A stretch of DNA of 64,000 nucleotides from CAZPXZ01 sp965221505 (GCA_965221505.1 CBDCSI010000002.1:1550001-1614000), one strand, 5' to 3'. Counted from the first letter of the stretch, positions 1-9,987 are shown. Numbers and translations are program-made. Notes: generated by a model not told the origin, from the sequence alone.

Positions 1-648
1 GGTGGAACGCTTATGGGGGGACTCGTTTTGATCACGACACCCGTTCCCGGCGAGAGAAACTGCGCGTTCGATGCGCCAGGCGCACACAGGGCGGCCGCCG
101 CGAAAACGCAAAGGGCCATTGCTACATGTTTCATCGACTGTCCTCCAGCAATTTCTTCCGATCAACGCGCGGTTAATCAGTACTCTATGGAGGAATTCGG
201 CGCCTGCAAGAGCGAGAATATGGCGAAATGACGCGTTCGCGGATTCCCGAACGCCCGCCTTCGGGACTGCAGCCCCTGCCCTGCTCCAGCGGGCGGAAAC
301 CGAAGGCGACCTGGGCAGGCGACCCCGAATCCGGGACGTCCGAAAGCGTAAGGCTGCCGTCTGGCGACCCTGCGTCCGGCGGAACGACCGTATGGTGTGC
401 GGAAGCCACGCTCCGCGCAGAGACCCCCAAGCGAAGCGTGTTCGCGCCGTTGCATCCCCCTGCCGGCGGAGAGGACGTTCGGGGCCGCCGAGCCGCTCCC
501 GCCCAGGCCGGTCGGCCGCGACGGTCTCGCGGCAGCCTCGCGCAAAACGTGCCGGGGGGCGAACGCGTCAGCGCGTATCGGACGGACTCGCCGGCTCGCG
601 TATTCCATCGACGCATCCCGGATACGCGCGCTTGCCGGGGCGAGCCCC
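1..648. other. Non-coding stretch downstream of mutS
   Basis: No reading frame here looks like a protein family I recognise, and the frames that are open overlap one another as expected in GC-rich DNA. A short inverted repeat at 233-254 (7-base arms reading GCGTTCG and CGAACGC, 8-base loop) could form a hairpin, but it lies about 400 bases past the mutS stop and has no T-tract, so it is not a good mutS terminator. Nothing else is visible. Confidence 0.5.
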
Positions 649-3330
649 TCAGTCGGAACGAGAACTCTTCTCGCCGCTCGCCAGCTCCCGCAGTTCGTAG
701 AGCGACTGCAACGCTTCGAGCGGGGTCATTCCGTCGGGATCCAGAGAACGGACGCGCTGTCGCAACTCCGAGTCGTCTTTCCTGCGCGCCCGCGACCAAT
801 ATTCCGGCGGCGGTGGATCGAACAGGGTCGGCTGACTGGCCCGGGGAGCCCCGGCCGGCTCCCGGGCGCGATTCTCGAGCTCTTCGAGAAGCTCGGAGGC
901 GCGGGCGATCAGCGCTTCGGGCAATCCCGCGAGCCGGGCGACCTGTACCCCGTAGGACCGGTCCGCAACGCCGTTCGCGACTTCGTGCAGGAACACCAGA
1001 TCGCCCTCCCACTCCGTGACTCGCACCGTCGTGTTGCGAACCCCCTCCAGGGTCTCCGCCAGCCTTGTGAGTTCGTGATAGTGCGTGGCGAAAAGGGCCC
1101 GGCTCCCGTTGACCGCCCGCAGATGTTCCAGCACCGCCCAGGCGATGGACAGGCCGTCATAGGTCGCCGTGCCTCGCCCGATCTCGTCGAGGATGACCAG
1201 CGACCGTTCGCCTGCCTGGTGCAGGATCGCCGCCGTCTCCACCATCTCGACCATGAAAGTCGATCGTCCCCGCGCCAGATCGTCGGCGGCTCCGACGCGG
1301 GAGAACAGCCGGTCGACGACTCCGATGCGTGCCCGCCGCGCAGGAACGAACGCGCCTGCCTGCGCGAGGATGACGATCAGGGCGTTCTGGCGCAGGAAGG
1401 TCGACTTGCCGGCCATGTTCGGGCCGGTCACGATCCAGAGCGGCGTCGCGTCCGTCCCGTTCGCCGAGAGATCGCAGTCGTTCGGCACGAAGGGATCTCC
1501 GCCGGCCTCGCGGAGCGCCCGTTCGACGACGGGGTGGCGCCCTCCCTCGATCTCGAAGGAAAGGTCCTCCCGCATCTCCGGCCGGATCCAGCCCTGCTCC
1601 CAGGCCACGCGGGCGAGACAGAGGGCCACGTCGAGGACCGCGAAGGCCCGCGCCGCCGCGCGGATGCCCTCGGCCGAATCCAGGACTTCGTCCCGCAAGC
1701 CCCGGAACAGCTTCTGCTCCCATTCCTGCGCCTCCGCCCGGGCGCCGGCGATGCGCCGCTCCAGGTCCGCCAATTCCTGCGACGCGTAGCGGACCGCGTT
1801 CGAGATTCCCTGCCGGCGGGTGAACACGCCGTCGTGGGGCGGGGCCTCCAGCTTTCCGGCGTGGCGCTCGTTGACCTCCACGAAGTAGCCGAGGACGTTG
1901 TTCTGGCGGATGCGCAAGGGAGCGATGCCGGTCTCCTCGCGATAGCGCGCCTGCAGGTCCTTGATCTCGAGATGGCCCGCGTCGCGAAGTCCTCGCGCGG
2001 CATCCAGCTCCGGTCGGAATCCCGCCGCAATGAAGCCCCCGTCCGAGACCGAAGCCGGCAGCGAGTCTTCGAGCGCTTCGCGCAGCCGACCGAGAAGCGA
2101 CCCATGCCCCGCGAGCGTTCGGGCGGCGTCCTCGATCTCGTCCGGAGTTCCGCCGTCCGGCAAGGCGCCGAGCGCACCCTCCGCGGCGATCAATCCGTCC
2201 CGTACGGCTCCGAGGTCGCGCGGTCCGCCCCGGTCCAGCGCGAGCCGCGAGACGGCCCGCTCGAGATCCGGAACGCCGCGCAGGATGCGGTGCAGCGCGT
2301 CGGCGCGGTCCCGCTCGCCGACGAACCAGCCGACCGCGTCGTGCCGCCGGCCGATTTCCCGGAGACCCGTGGCCGGACTGGACAGCCGGCTCTCCAGGAG
2401 TCGGGCTCCGGCGCTTGTCGCGGTCCGGTCGACGGTGCCGAGGAGGCTGCCCGTCCGCGCTCCGGAAAGCGCGGTCGAGAGTTCGAGATTCCGGCGCGTG
2501 GCCGGATCGATCTGCAGGACATCCCCGTCGGCCTCCCGGACCGGGGGGCGTAGAAGCGCGTCGGCTCCCCGCTGCGTCATCTCCACGTAGTCGGCCAGCG
2601 CACCCATGGCGGACAGCTCCGCCCGCGAGAAATTGCCGAACGGTTCCAGAGTCGCGACCCGAAACAGCTTCTCCAGCCGCGTCTCCGCGGAACCGCTGTC
2701 GAAGCTGCCCGGACCGAGCGGCGTCACGTGCGCGCCTTCCTCCCGCAGCCGGGCGAGAAACGTGCGGTCGTCGCAGAGCCGGTCGGGCAGCAGTATCTCG
2801 CGGGGCGCGATCCGCGCGACCGTCGCCGCCAGCTGCGGCCGGCCGCAGGGAGAGACGCGGAACTCGCCGGTGGAGAGGTCCACCCATGCGAACGCCGCGC
2901 CGTCGCGGACCTCGGACCACGCGGCGAGAAAGTTGTTGCTCCGCGCCTGCAGCAGCGTGTCTTCGGTCAGCGTGCCCGGCGTGAGAACCCGGATCACGTC
3001 CCGCTTGACGACCGAACGCGAACCGCGTCGCCGCGCCTCTTCCGGATTCTCCATCTGTTCGCAGACGGCGACGCGGTGGCCGCCGCGAATCAGCTCCAGA
3101 AGATAGGCCTCCGCGCTGTGCACCGGCACGCCGCACATCGGGATGTCTTCGCCCAGATGCTTGCCCCGCGTCGTCAGCGCGATGTTGAGGGCGGCCGCCG
3201 CCGACTTCGCGTCTTCGAAGAACAACTCGTAGAAGTCGCCCATCCGATAGAACAGCAGCTCGTTCGGGTGCCGGTCCTTGATGGACCAGTACTGGCGCAT
3301 CATCGGGGTGTCGGCGCTTGCCGCCATCAT
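649..3330 (-). CDS. mutS: DNA mismatch repair protein MutS
   Basis: MutS recognises mispairs and small loops behind the replication fork and recruits MutL. The 893-residue product has the full-length layout: an N-terminal mismatch-binding domain with the Phe-x-Glu motif (GDFYELFF, F33 and E35), connector, lever and clamp regions, and a C-terminal ABC-type ATPase with Walker A GPNMAGKST (K642) followed by the VILDEIGRGTATYDG Walker B/signature region. I chose the ATG at 3330, preceded by a GGAG five bases upstream; an in-frame GTG at 3360 would add ten residues. It is the last gene of a minus-strand run dapD-dapE-mutS, with about 50 bases after dapE. Length and motifs are normal for the family. 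Confidence 0.97.
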   Translation of the reverse strand: MMAASADTPMMRQYWSIKDRHPNELLFYRMGDFYELFFEDAKSAAAALNIALTTRGKHLGEDIPMCGVPVHSAEAYLLELIRGGHRVAVCEQMENPEEARRRGSRSVVKRDVIRVLTPGTLTEDTLLQARSNNFLAAWSEVRDGAAFAWVDLSTGEFRVSPCGRPQLAATVARIAPREILLPDRLCDDRTFLARLREEGAHVTPLGPGSFDSGSAETRLEKLFRVATLEPFGNFSRAELSAMGALADYVEMTQRGADALLRPPVREADGDVLQIDPATRRNLELSTALSGARTGSLLGTVDRTATSAGARLLESRLSSPATGLREIGRRHDAVGWFVGERDRADALHRILRGVPDLERAVSRLALDRGGPRDLGAVRDGLIAAEGALGALPDGGTPDEIEDAARTLAGHGSLLGRLREALEDSLPASVSDGGFIAAGFRPELDAARGLRDAGHLEIKDLQARYREETGIAPLRIRQNNVLGYFVEVNERHAGKLEAPPHDGVFTRRQGISNAVRYASQELADLERRIAGARAEAQEWEQKLFRGLRDEVLDSAEGIRAAARAFAVLDVALCLARVAWEQGWIRPEMREDLSFEIEGGRHPVVERALREAGGDPFVPNDCDLSANGTDATPLWIVTGPNMAGKSTFLRQNALIVILAQAGAFVPARRARIGVVDRLFSRVGAADDLARGRSTFMVEMVETAAILHQAGERSLVILDEIGRGTATYDGLSIAWAVLEHLRAVNGSRALFATHYHELTRLAETLEGVRNTTVRVTEWEGDLVFLHEVANGVADRSYGVQVARLAGLPEALIARASELLEELENRAREPAGAPRASQPTLFDPPPPEYWSRARRKDDSELRQRVRSLDPDGMTPLEALQSLYELRELASGEKSSRSD

Positions 3331-3382
3331 GCCGCTCCGAAGTCGGGGATCCTGGCGCACATGACTTCGATGTCGGACGCCG

Positions 3383-4531
3383 CTATTGCCCGGCGAGGAC
3401 GGAGTCGATCACCCGCTCGTAGATCCGCATCAGGGCTTCCACGTCCGCCGCCGGCACCCGCTCGTCGGTCTCGTGCATCCGGGCGCCCACCAGCCCGACC
3501 TCGACGACCGGACAGAAATCCTTGATGAACCTTCCGTCCGACGTGCCTCCGGCGGTCGAGCGCTCCGGGGGACGGCCGGTCGCGGACGCCACGGCGTCGC
3601 ACACCGCATCCGCAAACGGATCCGCGCCGCAGAGGAAGACCTCGGATTGCTGGATGCGTTCGAGGTCGAACGCGATCCCTTCGCCTTGTCCTGCCGACTG
3701 CAACTCGCCCCGGACCCGGTCTTCGAGACCGTCTGCGGTATGGGCGTCGTTGAAGCGGATGTTGACCGTCGCTTCCGCGCTCCCCGGGATGACGTTCGGC
3801 GCCCGGTTGGCGGTGTCCAGGCCCGTGACGGCCAGGGTCGACGGCTGAAAATGTTCCGTGCCCGTATCCAGCTCGAGCGCATCCAGCGCCGCGACCGCCC
3901 GGGCGAGAACCGGCACCGGGTTGCGCGCGCGTTCGGGATAGGCGCTGTGCCCCGCCTTGCCGGTTGCGCGGACGCGGAAGCTGACGGAGCCCCGGCGACC
4001 GGTCTTCACCCGGTCGCCGACCGTCTCCCGGGAGCTCGGCTCGCCCACGACGCAGCCGTCGAGCCTCTCTCCGCGCTCGCGCATCCAGTCCAGGATCGCG
4101 ACCGTCCCGTGCTTCGCCTCGCCCTCTTCGTCGCCGGTGATCAGGAGCGATAGGGATCCCTGCGGATCGCGTCTGCGACAGCGGATCGCGGCGGCGACGA
4201 AGGCGCCGACCCCGGACTTCATGTCGACCGAGCCCCGGCCCCAGATCATGCCGTCGCGGATCTCGGCGCCGAACGGGTCTTCGCTCCAGGCCGAAGCGTC
4301 GCCGACCGGCACCACGTCCGTGTGGCCGGCGAAGCCGAGAACCGGTCCGGAATCGCCGGCCCGCGCGAACAGGTTGGGGACGCCGGATCGGTCGACTCTC
4401 GCGCAGCGGAAGCCCTCGGGCGCAAGAACGGACTCGAGCAGCGACAGGGCGCCGGCTTCCTCCGGCGTGACCGAGGGACAGCGGACGAGGGCCCGCGTCA
4501 ACGCTACGGGGTCAGTCGCGCAGAAGCTCAT
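3383..4531 (-). CDS. dapE: Succinyl-diaminopimelate desuccinylase DapE
   Basis: DapE hydrolyses N-succinyl-LL-2,6-diaminopimelate to LL-diaminopimelate and succinate in the lysine and peptidoglycan (meso-DAP) pathway. The 382-residue protein is a dinuclear-zinc M20 peptidase. FAGHTDVVP supplies the first metal His (H70), GRGSVDMKSG the bridging Asp (D103), and ITGDEEGEAKHGT the catalytic and metal-binding Glu pair (E135, E136). It begins 20 bases inside the 3' end of dapD, so the two are probably translationally coupled and made in fixed proportion. The next DAP gene, dapF, lies at 42.2-43.1 kb. Confidence is high from motif order, length and the dapD neighbour. Confidence 0.96.
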   Translation of the reverse strand: MSFCATDPVALTRALVRCPSVTPEEAGALSLLESVLAPEGFRCARVDRSGVPNLFARAGDSGPVLGFAGHTDVVPVGDASAWSEDPFGAEIRDGMIWGRGSVDMKSGVGAFVAAAIRCRRRDPQGSLSLLITGDEEGEAKHGTVAILDWMRERGERLDGCVVGEPSSRETVGDRVKTGRRGSVSFRVRATGKAGHSAYPERARNPVPVLARAVAALDALELDTGTEHFQPSTLAVTGLDTANRAPNVIPGSAEATVNIRFNDAHTADGLEDRVRGELQSAGQGEGIAFDLERIQQSEVFLCGADPFADAVCDAVASATGRPPERSTAGGTSDGRFIKDFCPVVEVGLVGARMHETDERVPAADVEALMRIYERVIDSVLAGQ

Positions 4532-5354
4532 TGACCGAGGTCTTGCTGCGGGTTTGCGCGTCGACGCGCTTGACGATTACGGCGCAGTAGAGGGACGGGC
4601 CCGGGCTTCCGTCGGGCAGGGGCTTGCCCGGGAGCGCGCCGGGAACGACGACCGACCCGGGCGGCACCGAACCGGTGCGGACCTCGCCGGTCGCACGGTC
4701 GACGATCCTCGTCGAGGCCCCGATATAGACGCCCATCGAGAGGACGGATCCCGCGCCGACGCGAACGCCCTCGGCGACCTCGGCGCGGGCGCCGACGAAG
4801 CAGTCGTCCTCGATGACGACCGGGTCCGACTGCAGCGGCTCCAGCACGCCGGCGATGCCGGCGCCGCCGGATATGTGGCAATTGGCCCCGACCTGCGCGC
4901 AGGATCCGACCGTGGCCCAGGTGTCGATCATGGTTCCTTCGCCGACGCGGGCGCCGACGTTGACGAAGGAGGGCATCAGGATCGCGCCCGGCGCGACGTA
5001 GGCGGAATGGCGCACGATGGCGCCGGGGACGGCCCTGAACCCGGCCCGCTCGAAGCGCTCCGGGGTCCAGCCCTCGAACTTGGAGGCCACCTTGTCCCAC
5101 CACGGGCCTCCGCCCGGCCCGCCGGGAATGGTCCGCATGGCGTTCAACCGGAAGGAGAGCAGCACGGCCTTCTTCAGCCACTGGTGGACGACCCAGCCGC
5201 CCTCGCCGTCCGGCTCGGCGACGCGCGCCTCGCCGCGGTCGAGCAGCTCGAGCGCCTCCGCGACCGCGTCCCGAACCGGGCCGCCGGTCTCGGGTCCGAC
5301 GGTTCCGCGATCGTCCCACGCCGAGTCGACGATGGATTGAAGGGCACGCGGCAT
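4512..5354 (-). CDS. dapD: Tetrahydrodipicolinate N-succinyltransferase DapD
   Basis: DapD transfers succinyl from succinyl-CoA to tetrahydrodipicolinate, the committed step of the succinylase branch of lysine/DAP synthesis. The 280-residue product matches the usual length. It shows an N-terminal helical domain, then SFRLNAMRTIPGG and a left-handed beta-helix of hexapeptide repeats (IVRHSAYVAPGAILMPSFVN and following), with GGAGIAGVLEPLQ, a motif conserved in DapD. The ATG at 5354 gives the canonical N-terminus MPRALQSIVDSAW; the frame is open for another 148 codons upstream, but that extension resembles nothing in the family. It overlaps dapE by 20 bases. The 159-base gap to the divergent RidA gene should hold promoters for both directions. 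Confidence 0.96.
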   Translation of the reverse strand: MPRALQSIVDSAWDDRGTVGPETGGPVRDAVAEALELLDRGEARVAEPDGEGGWVVHQWLKKAVLLSFRLNAMRTIPGGPGGGPWWDKVASKFEGWTPERFERAGFRAVPGAIVRHSAYVAPGAILMPSFVNVGARVGEGTMIDTWATVGSCAQVGANCHISGGAGIAGVLEPLQSDPVVIEDDCFVGARAEVAEGVRVGAGSVLSMGVYIGASTRIVDRATGEVRTGSVPPGSVVVPGALPGKPLPDGSPGPSLYCAVIVKRVDAQTRSKTSVNELLRD

Positions 5355-5513
5355 GGCCGGCCTCCTGTCGTTTCCGGTACTGTCGCACATATACCAGACA
5401 TGCGGTTCCGGCGTCGATCGACCGTCGCCGCTCCGGTCGCTTGCCCGTCGGTCCGGGATGCGCACGATCCAGCGACGAAGTATCCTGAGACGGCTCGCAA
5501 GGGGAACGCAATC

Positions 5514-5900
5514 ATGCCGCGCAAACGTTATTCCACCGGTTCCGTGTTCGAGGAGAAGGCCGGCTATTGCCGGGCCGTGGCGGACGGCCGCTGGATCTTC
5601 GTCTCCGGAACGACCGGGTTCGACTATTCGACCATGGAGATTTCCGGGGATCCCGCAGAACAGGCGGAACAGTGTTTCCGGAATATCCGTACGGCGTTGC
5701 GGGAACTCGACGGCGCGCTCGAGGACATGGTGCGGATCCGGGTCTATCTGGCTGACGCGGAAGACTTTCCGGCGATCGCGGAAGTCGTGGGCCGCCATTG
5801 CCGCAGCATCCGGCCGGCCAACACGACGGTGGTCGCTCCCCTGGTCGATCCGGCCATGAAGGTCGAAATCGAGGTCACCGTATTGCGCTCGGACGGCTGA
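5514..5900 (+). CDS. RidA/YjgF-family protein
   Basis: RidA-family proteins are small trimeric enzymes. The archetype deaminates reactive 2-aminoacrylate and other enamine/imine intermediates; many paralogs have other or unknown roles. The 128-residue product spans the whole fold: FVSGTTGFDYSTMEISGDPA near the start, AEQCFRNIRTALRELDGALEDMVRIRVYLAD in the middle (coordinates of the helix about 45-75) and a C-terminal VEIEVTVL strand. It lacks the classic C-terminal R-x-E-I-E signature of true RidA (here KVEIEV), so deaminase activity is not certain. Its stop is five bases before the GTG I assign to the MATE exporter, so the two probably form an operon. A second, unrelated-looking RidA-type gene is at 62754. 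Confidence 0.88.
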   Translation: MPRKRYSTGSVFEEKAGYCRAVADGRWIFVSGTTGFDYSTMEISGDPAEQAEQCFRNIRTALRELDGALEDMVRIRVYLADAEDFPAIAEVVGRHCRSIRPANTTVVAPLVDPAMKVEIEVTVLRSDG

Positions 5901-5905
5901 CCGCC

Positions 5906-7315
5906 GTGGCGAAAGGCGCCGGAGGCGCGGAACCGGACACCGTACTCGGCATGTCGCGGGCGGTCGCGCGGCTCGCGTGGCCGACCATGCTCAGCCGCTC
6001 CGGAATTCTGATCATGTCGTTCGTCGACATCGTCATGGTGGGCCGGTTCTCCGTCGACGAGCTGGCCTACGCGGCGCTGGGACTCTCGATCTTCATCCCC
6101 GCGCTGGTGACCGCGATCGGTCTCCAGTTCGGCACCATGCGGGACGTGGCGACGAGTTACGGCGCAGGACGCTACGAAGGGTGCGGCGCTGCGCTCCGAC
6201 GGGGTCTGCCCTGGGCCGGAACGACCAGCCTCGTCGCGGCAGCAATCGTCGCGTTCAGCGGATTCTGGCTTTCGCTGATCGGACACGACGAGGAACTGGC
6301 GCGGGAGTCGGGGCGTGTCGCCTTTGCGGTGTCCTTCGGGCTGCCGTTCCAGATTCTCTACGTCTGTTGCGCGTTCTATCTGGAGGGAACGCGCCGCCCC
6401 GTGCCGGGGATGGTGATCATGTTGCTGGCGAACCTTCTGAACGTCGCCCTGAACTGGATCCTCATCTACGGCAATCTCGGCGCGCCGGCGCTCGGCGCGG
6501 TCGGTTCGGGCATCGCCACCAGCGCGGTGCGGGTGGCGATGCTGGCGGCCGTCCTCGGGTATATCCTCACGCGCGCCGACGCGCATGCCTACGGCGTGTT
6601 CCGGCGTCCCGGCTCGTTCTGGGGCGAGGGCGGGTGGAAGGGCGGCAGGGAGATGCGAAGGGTGGGCGTGGCGACGAGTTTCAGCTACTTCGTCGAAACC
6701 GGAGCCCACGGGGTCGTCACGCAGTTCGCCGGCCTGATGGGCGCCGCGGCGATCGCGGCCTACTCCATCGCGCACAATCTGCTGGCGATCCTGTTCATGC
6801 TGGCGCTCGGGGTGGCGTCGGCCACCGCCGTCCTGGTGGGCAACGCCGACGGACGGGACGACCGGGCCGGGGTGCGGCTCGCCGGCTGGGTCGGCATCGT
6901 CGGCACCGTCGCGGTGATCGGCCTGCTCGGCGCGTTCATCGCCCTGGTCCCCGAATCCGTCGCGCGCCTCTATACGGACGACCCGCAATTGATCCTCCGC
7001 ACCGTACCGCTGGTGCTGATCGTCGCCGCCGTCGGCTGGGCCGACGGGTCGCAGATCGTGGCGTCGCAAGCCGTCCGGGCGCTCGGCGATTCCTGGACCG
7101 CCACCCGGATGCACGTCGTCGCCTTCGGGTTCGTGTTCGTTCCGTCCGCCTGGGCGCTCGGTTTCTGGGCCGGACTCGAGGAAGGAGGGCTGTTGATCGG
7201 CGGCGGCATCGGCGCCCTCGTTTCCCTGGCGTTCATGTCGCGCCGGTTCGCCGTTCTGCTTCGCAAGGTGGCAGATCTGCGGAGTCCGGCCGCTCGGCTG
7301 GAGTCGCGCACGTGA
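5906..7315 (+). CDS. MATE-family efflux transporter
   Basis: MATE proteins are inner-membrane antiporters that expel cationic drugs or metabolites with Na+ or H+. From the GTG at 5906 the product is 469 residues with about twelve hydrophobic segments in the two-fold pseudo-repeat of MatE domains; PTMLSRSGILIMSFVDIVMV and the segment around VGSGIATSAVRVAMLAAVLG are typical. An ATG at 5951 is an alternative start giving 454 residues. The ATG at 5798 lies inside the RidA gene and would add a non-membrane extension, so I rejected it. The stop overlaps a possible GTG start of the next gene (GTGA at 7312-7315), suggesting coupling. Substrate is unknown. Confidence 0.9.
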   Translation: MAKGAGGAEPDTVLGMSRAVARLAWPTMLSRSGILIMSFVDIVMVGRFSVDELAYAALGLSIFIPALVTAIGLQFGTMRDVATSYGAGRYEGCGAALRRGLPWAGTTSLVAAAIVAFSGFWLSLIGHDEELARESGRVAFAVSFGLPFQILYVCCAFYLEGTRRPVPGMVIMLLANLLNVALNWILIYGNLGAPALGAVGSGIATSAVRVAMLAAVLGYILTRADAHAYGVFRRPGSFWGEGGWKGGREMRRVGVATSFSYFVETGAHGVVTQFAGLMGAAAIAAYSIAHNLLAILFMLALGVASATAVLVGNADGRDDRAGVRLAGWVGIVGTVAVIGLLGAFIALVPESVARLYTDDPQLILRTVPLVLIVAAVGWADGSQIVASQAVRALGDSWTATRMHVVAFGFVFVPSAWALGFWAGLEEGGLLIGGGIGALVSLAFMSRRFAVLLRKVADLRSPAARLESRT

Positions 7316-7323
7316 CCGGGGCG

Positions 7324-8214
7324 ATGCGATACGCTCGGCTCCGGCGGCGCTCGCGGCGGTTCCTCCAGCGCCTCGTTCGGTATCCGGTCGAAGCGGTAGC
7401 CTTCCATGCCTGCGCAGCGGCGTTTTCGCTGTTGTCGATCGATCGCGCCTCCCGCACCGCCGGATGGCTCGGCCGCGTTCCGCTGGCGGCTCCGCTTTCG
7501 GCGCGCAAGGCCGAACGAAACCTCGCCGCGGTGTCGTTCGAAGCGGATCCGGCAGCCCGACGGAGACTGGCCCGCAGGGTCACCGGCGGTCTCGCCTCGA
7601 CGATGGTCGAATACCTGCACACGAGGACGCTGATGCGCGAGCCGGACCGGATCCGCGTGAACGGCGGGGAACGCGTGCGGCGCGTGCTGGAAGCCGGACG
7701 CGGGGCGGTGTTCGCCACGGCGCACATCGCAAATCCGGAAGCCTGCCGAATCGCGATCCAGCGCCTCGGGACGCCGCCGGCGCTCTACTACCGGCCGCCG
7801 AACAATCCGCTGGTTCGGGGAGGCGTCCGCCGCATTCTGGAGGTTGTCGACGCGCCGCTGTTCGGAAGGGGCGTAGACCATCCGCGCCGGATGCGCAGTC
7901 ATGTCGGAGACGGCGGCGCCATCCTCATCCTGGTCGACCAGCGCATGATGGGCACCGACCGCCTCCCGTTTCTCGGCCGCATGGCCAGAACGACGACCGG
8001 CCCCGCCACCCTCGCCCGCCGGGCCGGCGCCGCGTTCGTTCCGGTGCGCTGCAAGCGGCTGCCCGGACCCCGACTCGTCTTCGAGGTGACGTTCGAGGAG
8101 CCGATCGAGGGGGCGGACTCGGCCGAAGTCATGACCGAGATGAACCGGCGCATCGGCGAATGGGTTCGGGAGACGCCGGACCAGTGGCTCTGGATTCACG
8201 GGCGGTGGGACTGA
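7324..8214 (+). CDS. LpxL/HtrB-like lysophospholipid or lipid A acyltransferase
   Basis: The 296-residue protein belongs to the LpxL/HtrB acyltransferase family, inner-membrane enzymes that add secondary acyl chains to Kdo-lipid A or related lipids. The catalytic H-x4-E motif is present as AHIANPE at about residues 136-142, followed by a conserved YYRPPNNP stretch (substrate pocket) and DQRMMGTDRLPFLGRMART, and the usual DQWLWIHGRW ending. The ATG at 7324 was chosen; a GTG at 7312 overlapping the MATE stop is an equally possible start adding four residues. Another lipid A gene, lpxK, is 42 kb away. Which lipid is acylated cannot be told from sequence. Confidence 0.85.
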   Translation: MRYARLRRRSRRFLQRLVRYPVEAVAFHACAAAFSLLSIDRASRTAGWLGRVPLAAPLSARKAERNLAAVSFEADPAARRRLARRVTGGLASTMVEYLHTRTLMREPDRIRVNGGERVRRVLEAGRGAVFATAHIANPEACRIAIQRLGTPPALYYRPPNNPLVRGGVRRILEVVDAPLFGRGVDHPRRMRSHVGDGGAILILVDQRMMGTDRLPFLGRMARTTTGPATLARRAGAAFVPVRCKRLPGPRLVFEVTFEEPIEGADSAEVMTEMNRRIGEWVRETPDQWLWIHGRWD

Positions 8215-8408
8215 GCGCCTCCATACGGGTGCGCCCGGGCGCCGCGCCGCTGCGGCAATGCCGGACGGACCGGGGCGGGCAGACGTTGCCCGTCGACGGA
8301 CTGCCGAACGGATCCCGGTCCGCAAGAGACCGGACAGCGGAGCGATTCCGTCCGCTGTAGCATTGCCGGGCGGCTCGGCCGCGGCCGAGGGAGAGGGAGT
8401 CAGGGCGC

Positions 8409-9665
8409 ATGCGTTGCGAGGTCGTCGCGGTCGGCACCGAGTTGCTGCTCGGACAGATCGTCGACACGAATTCCGCCTGGATCGGCGAGCGGCTCGCGCT
8501 TGCGGGGATCGATTCGCATTTCCAGGCGAAGGTCGGGGACAACCGGGCGAGGATCGTGGAGACCCTTCGCCTCGCGCTCGAGCGAAGCGATGCGGTCGTC
8601 CTCTGCGGGGGGCTCGGGCCGACGCAGGACGACATCACCCGCGACGCCATCGCGGAGACGATGGGAGTTCCGCTCCTCCGCGACGAGGCCATGGGCGACC
8701 GTATCCGTCGCGGATTCGAGGCCCGCGGACGCCGGTTCACGGAGAACAATCTCCGGCAGGCCGAGTATCCGGCCGGATCCTCGTTCATCCCCGAGATGCC
8801 CGGCACGGCGCCGGGTCTCCTTTGTCCCTTCGGCGAAAAGGTGATCTACGCCGTACCCGGGGTGCCGTTCGAGATGCGCGAGATGATGGAGGGGACCGTA
8901 CTGCCCGACCTCCGCCGCCGCGCGGGCGTCGCGGGGGTGATCCGAAGCCGGGTGCTGAAGAGCTGGGGCGAGTCGGAATCCGGTCTGGCGGAACGGCTGG
9001 CGGGCAGGATCGACGCGCTCGAGCGCGCCGGAAACCCGACCCTTGCGTTTCAGGCCAGCGGCATCGAGGGCCTCAAGATCCGCATCACGGCGAAGGGGGC
9101 GGAGAGCCGCGCGGCCGACGCGCTCATCGCGGAAGAGGAAGCCGCCGTACGCGCGCTCCTGGGCGACGTCGTCTTCGGAACGGACGAGGAGACGATGGAG
9201 TCCGTGGTGCTCGACCTGCTCCGCGCGCGGGGGCTCTCGCTCGCCGTCGCCGAGTCGCTCACCGGCGGCCTCGCGGGCACGCGCCTGACGTCGGTCCCGG
9301 GCGCGAGCGACGTCTTCCGGGGCGGGCTGGTCGCCTACGCCAGCGAGGTAAAGTTCGACCTGCTCGGGGTGCCGGCAGGGCCGGTGGTCTCGGCCGCCGC
9401 CGCACGGGCGATGGCGCTCGGCGTACGCAAGCGTTTCGGGGCGGACGTGGGTCTCGCTACCACGGGGGTGGCCGGGCCGGCGGAACAGGAGGGCCATGCG
9501 CCGGGGACCGTGTTTCTGGGGCTGGCGCTTCCCGGACGCTCCGAGGCGCTGGAAGTGCGCCTGCCGGGGGACCGCAAGCGGATTCGGGAATACGCCGTGA
9601 TCAGCGCGCTCAATTTTCTTCGTTTGCGCGTGTCCGGCTCTTCGAGCAATCCTGCGCTTCGATAG
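8409..9665 (+). CDS. cinA: CinA-family protein (NMN deamidase / damage-inducible protein)
   Basis: The 418-residue protein has the two-domain CinA layout. The N-terminal molybdopterin-binding-like (COG1058) domain begins MRCEVVAVGTELLLGQIVDTNS and carries GGLGPTQDDITRDAIAETMG; the C-terminal PncC-type domain carries LAVAESLTGGLAGTRLTSVPGAS, VVSAAAARAMALGVRKRFGAD and TGVAGPA. PncC domains hydrolyse nicotinamide mononucleotide to NaMN in NAD salvage. It stands 194 bases after the acyltransferase gene and is convergent with the multicopper oxidase. A purine-rich stretch (GAGGGAGAGGGAG) precedes the ATG. Confidence in the family is high; the in vivo role is inferred from the family. Confidence 0.95.
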   Translation: MRCEVVAVGTELLLGQIVDTNSAWIGERLALAGIDSHFQAKVGDNRARIVETLRLALERSDAVVLCGGLGPTQDDITRDAIAETMGVPLLRDEAMGDRIRRGFEARGRRFTENNLRQAEYPAGSSFIPEMPGTAPGLLCPFGEKVIYAVPGVPFEMREMMEGTVLPDLRRRAGVAGVIRSRVLKSWGESESGLAERLAGRIDALERAGNPTLAFQASGIEGLKIRITAKGAESRAADALIAEEEAAVRALLGDVVFGTDEETMESVVLDLLRARGLSLAVAESLTGGLAGTRLTSVPGASDVFRGGLVAYASEVKFDLLGVPAGPVVSAAAARAMALGVRKRFGADVGLATTGVAGPAEQEGHAPGTVFLGLALPGRSEALEVRLPGDRKRIREYAVISALNFLRLRVSGSSSNPALR

Positions 9666-9987
9666 CGCTCGCGCGTCGCGGACGGGAAATTGAGTGTCGC
9701 GCTCGGCGGCAGTCGGTCTCGCCCACGGATGTCCGGTGCGAACGGAGCCGAGCGCGAACGCACTGACAGCGGTCCAGCGGTCCAATAGCGGGACGACCGG
9801 GTCCGGCCGTTCCGCCTGGAGTTCCGACGGGCGGCACAGGCGCGAGGGCGGAAAGGCCATGCGTCTTACAGATTCGGCCGGTCCTGCCGAATTGCTTCGA
9901 CGAGAGTGCACCGTGCCGGAGCGAGCGGTCTCTTCCCGTGTGGGGGCCAATGAGCCCGGGACCGGATCGCTGTCGGCGGTTTCGACG
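9666..9987. other. Convergent intergenic region, nothing recognised
   Basis: This lies between the 3' ends of cinA and the multicopper oxidase gene. Frames are open through it on both strands, but their translations are Arg/Ala/Pro-rich and do not resemble a family I know. No strong hairpin plus T-tract terminator stands out. Confidence 0.45.
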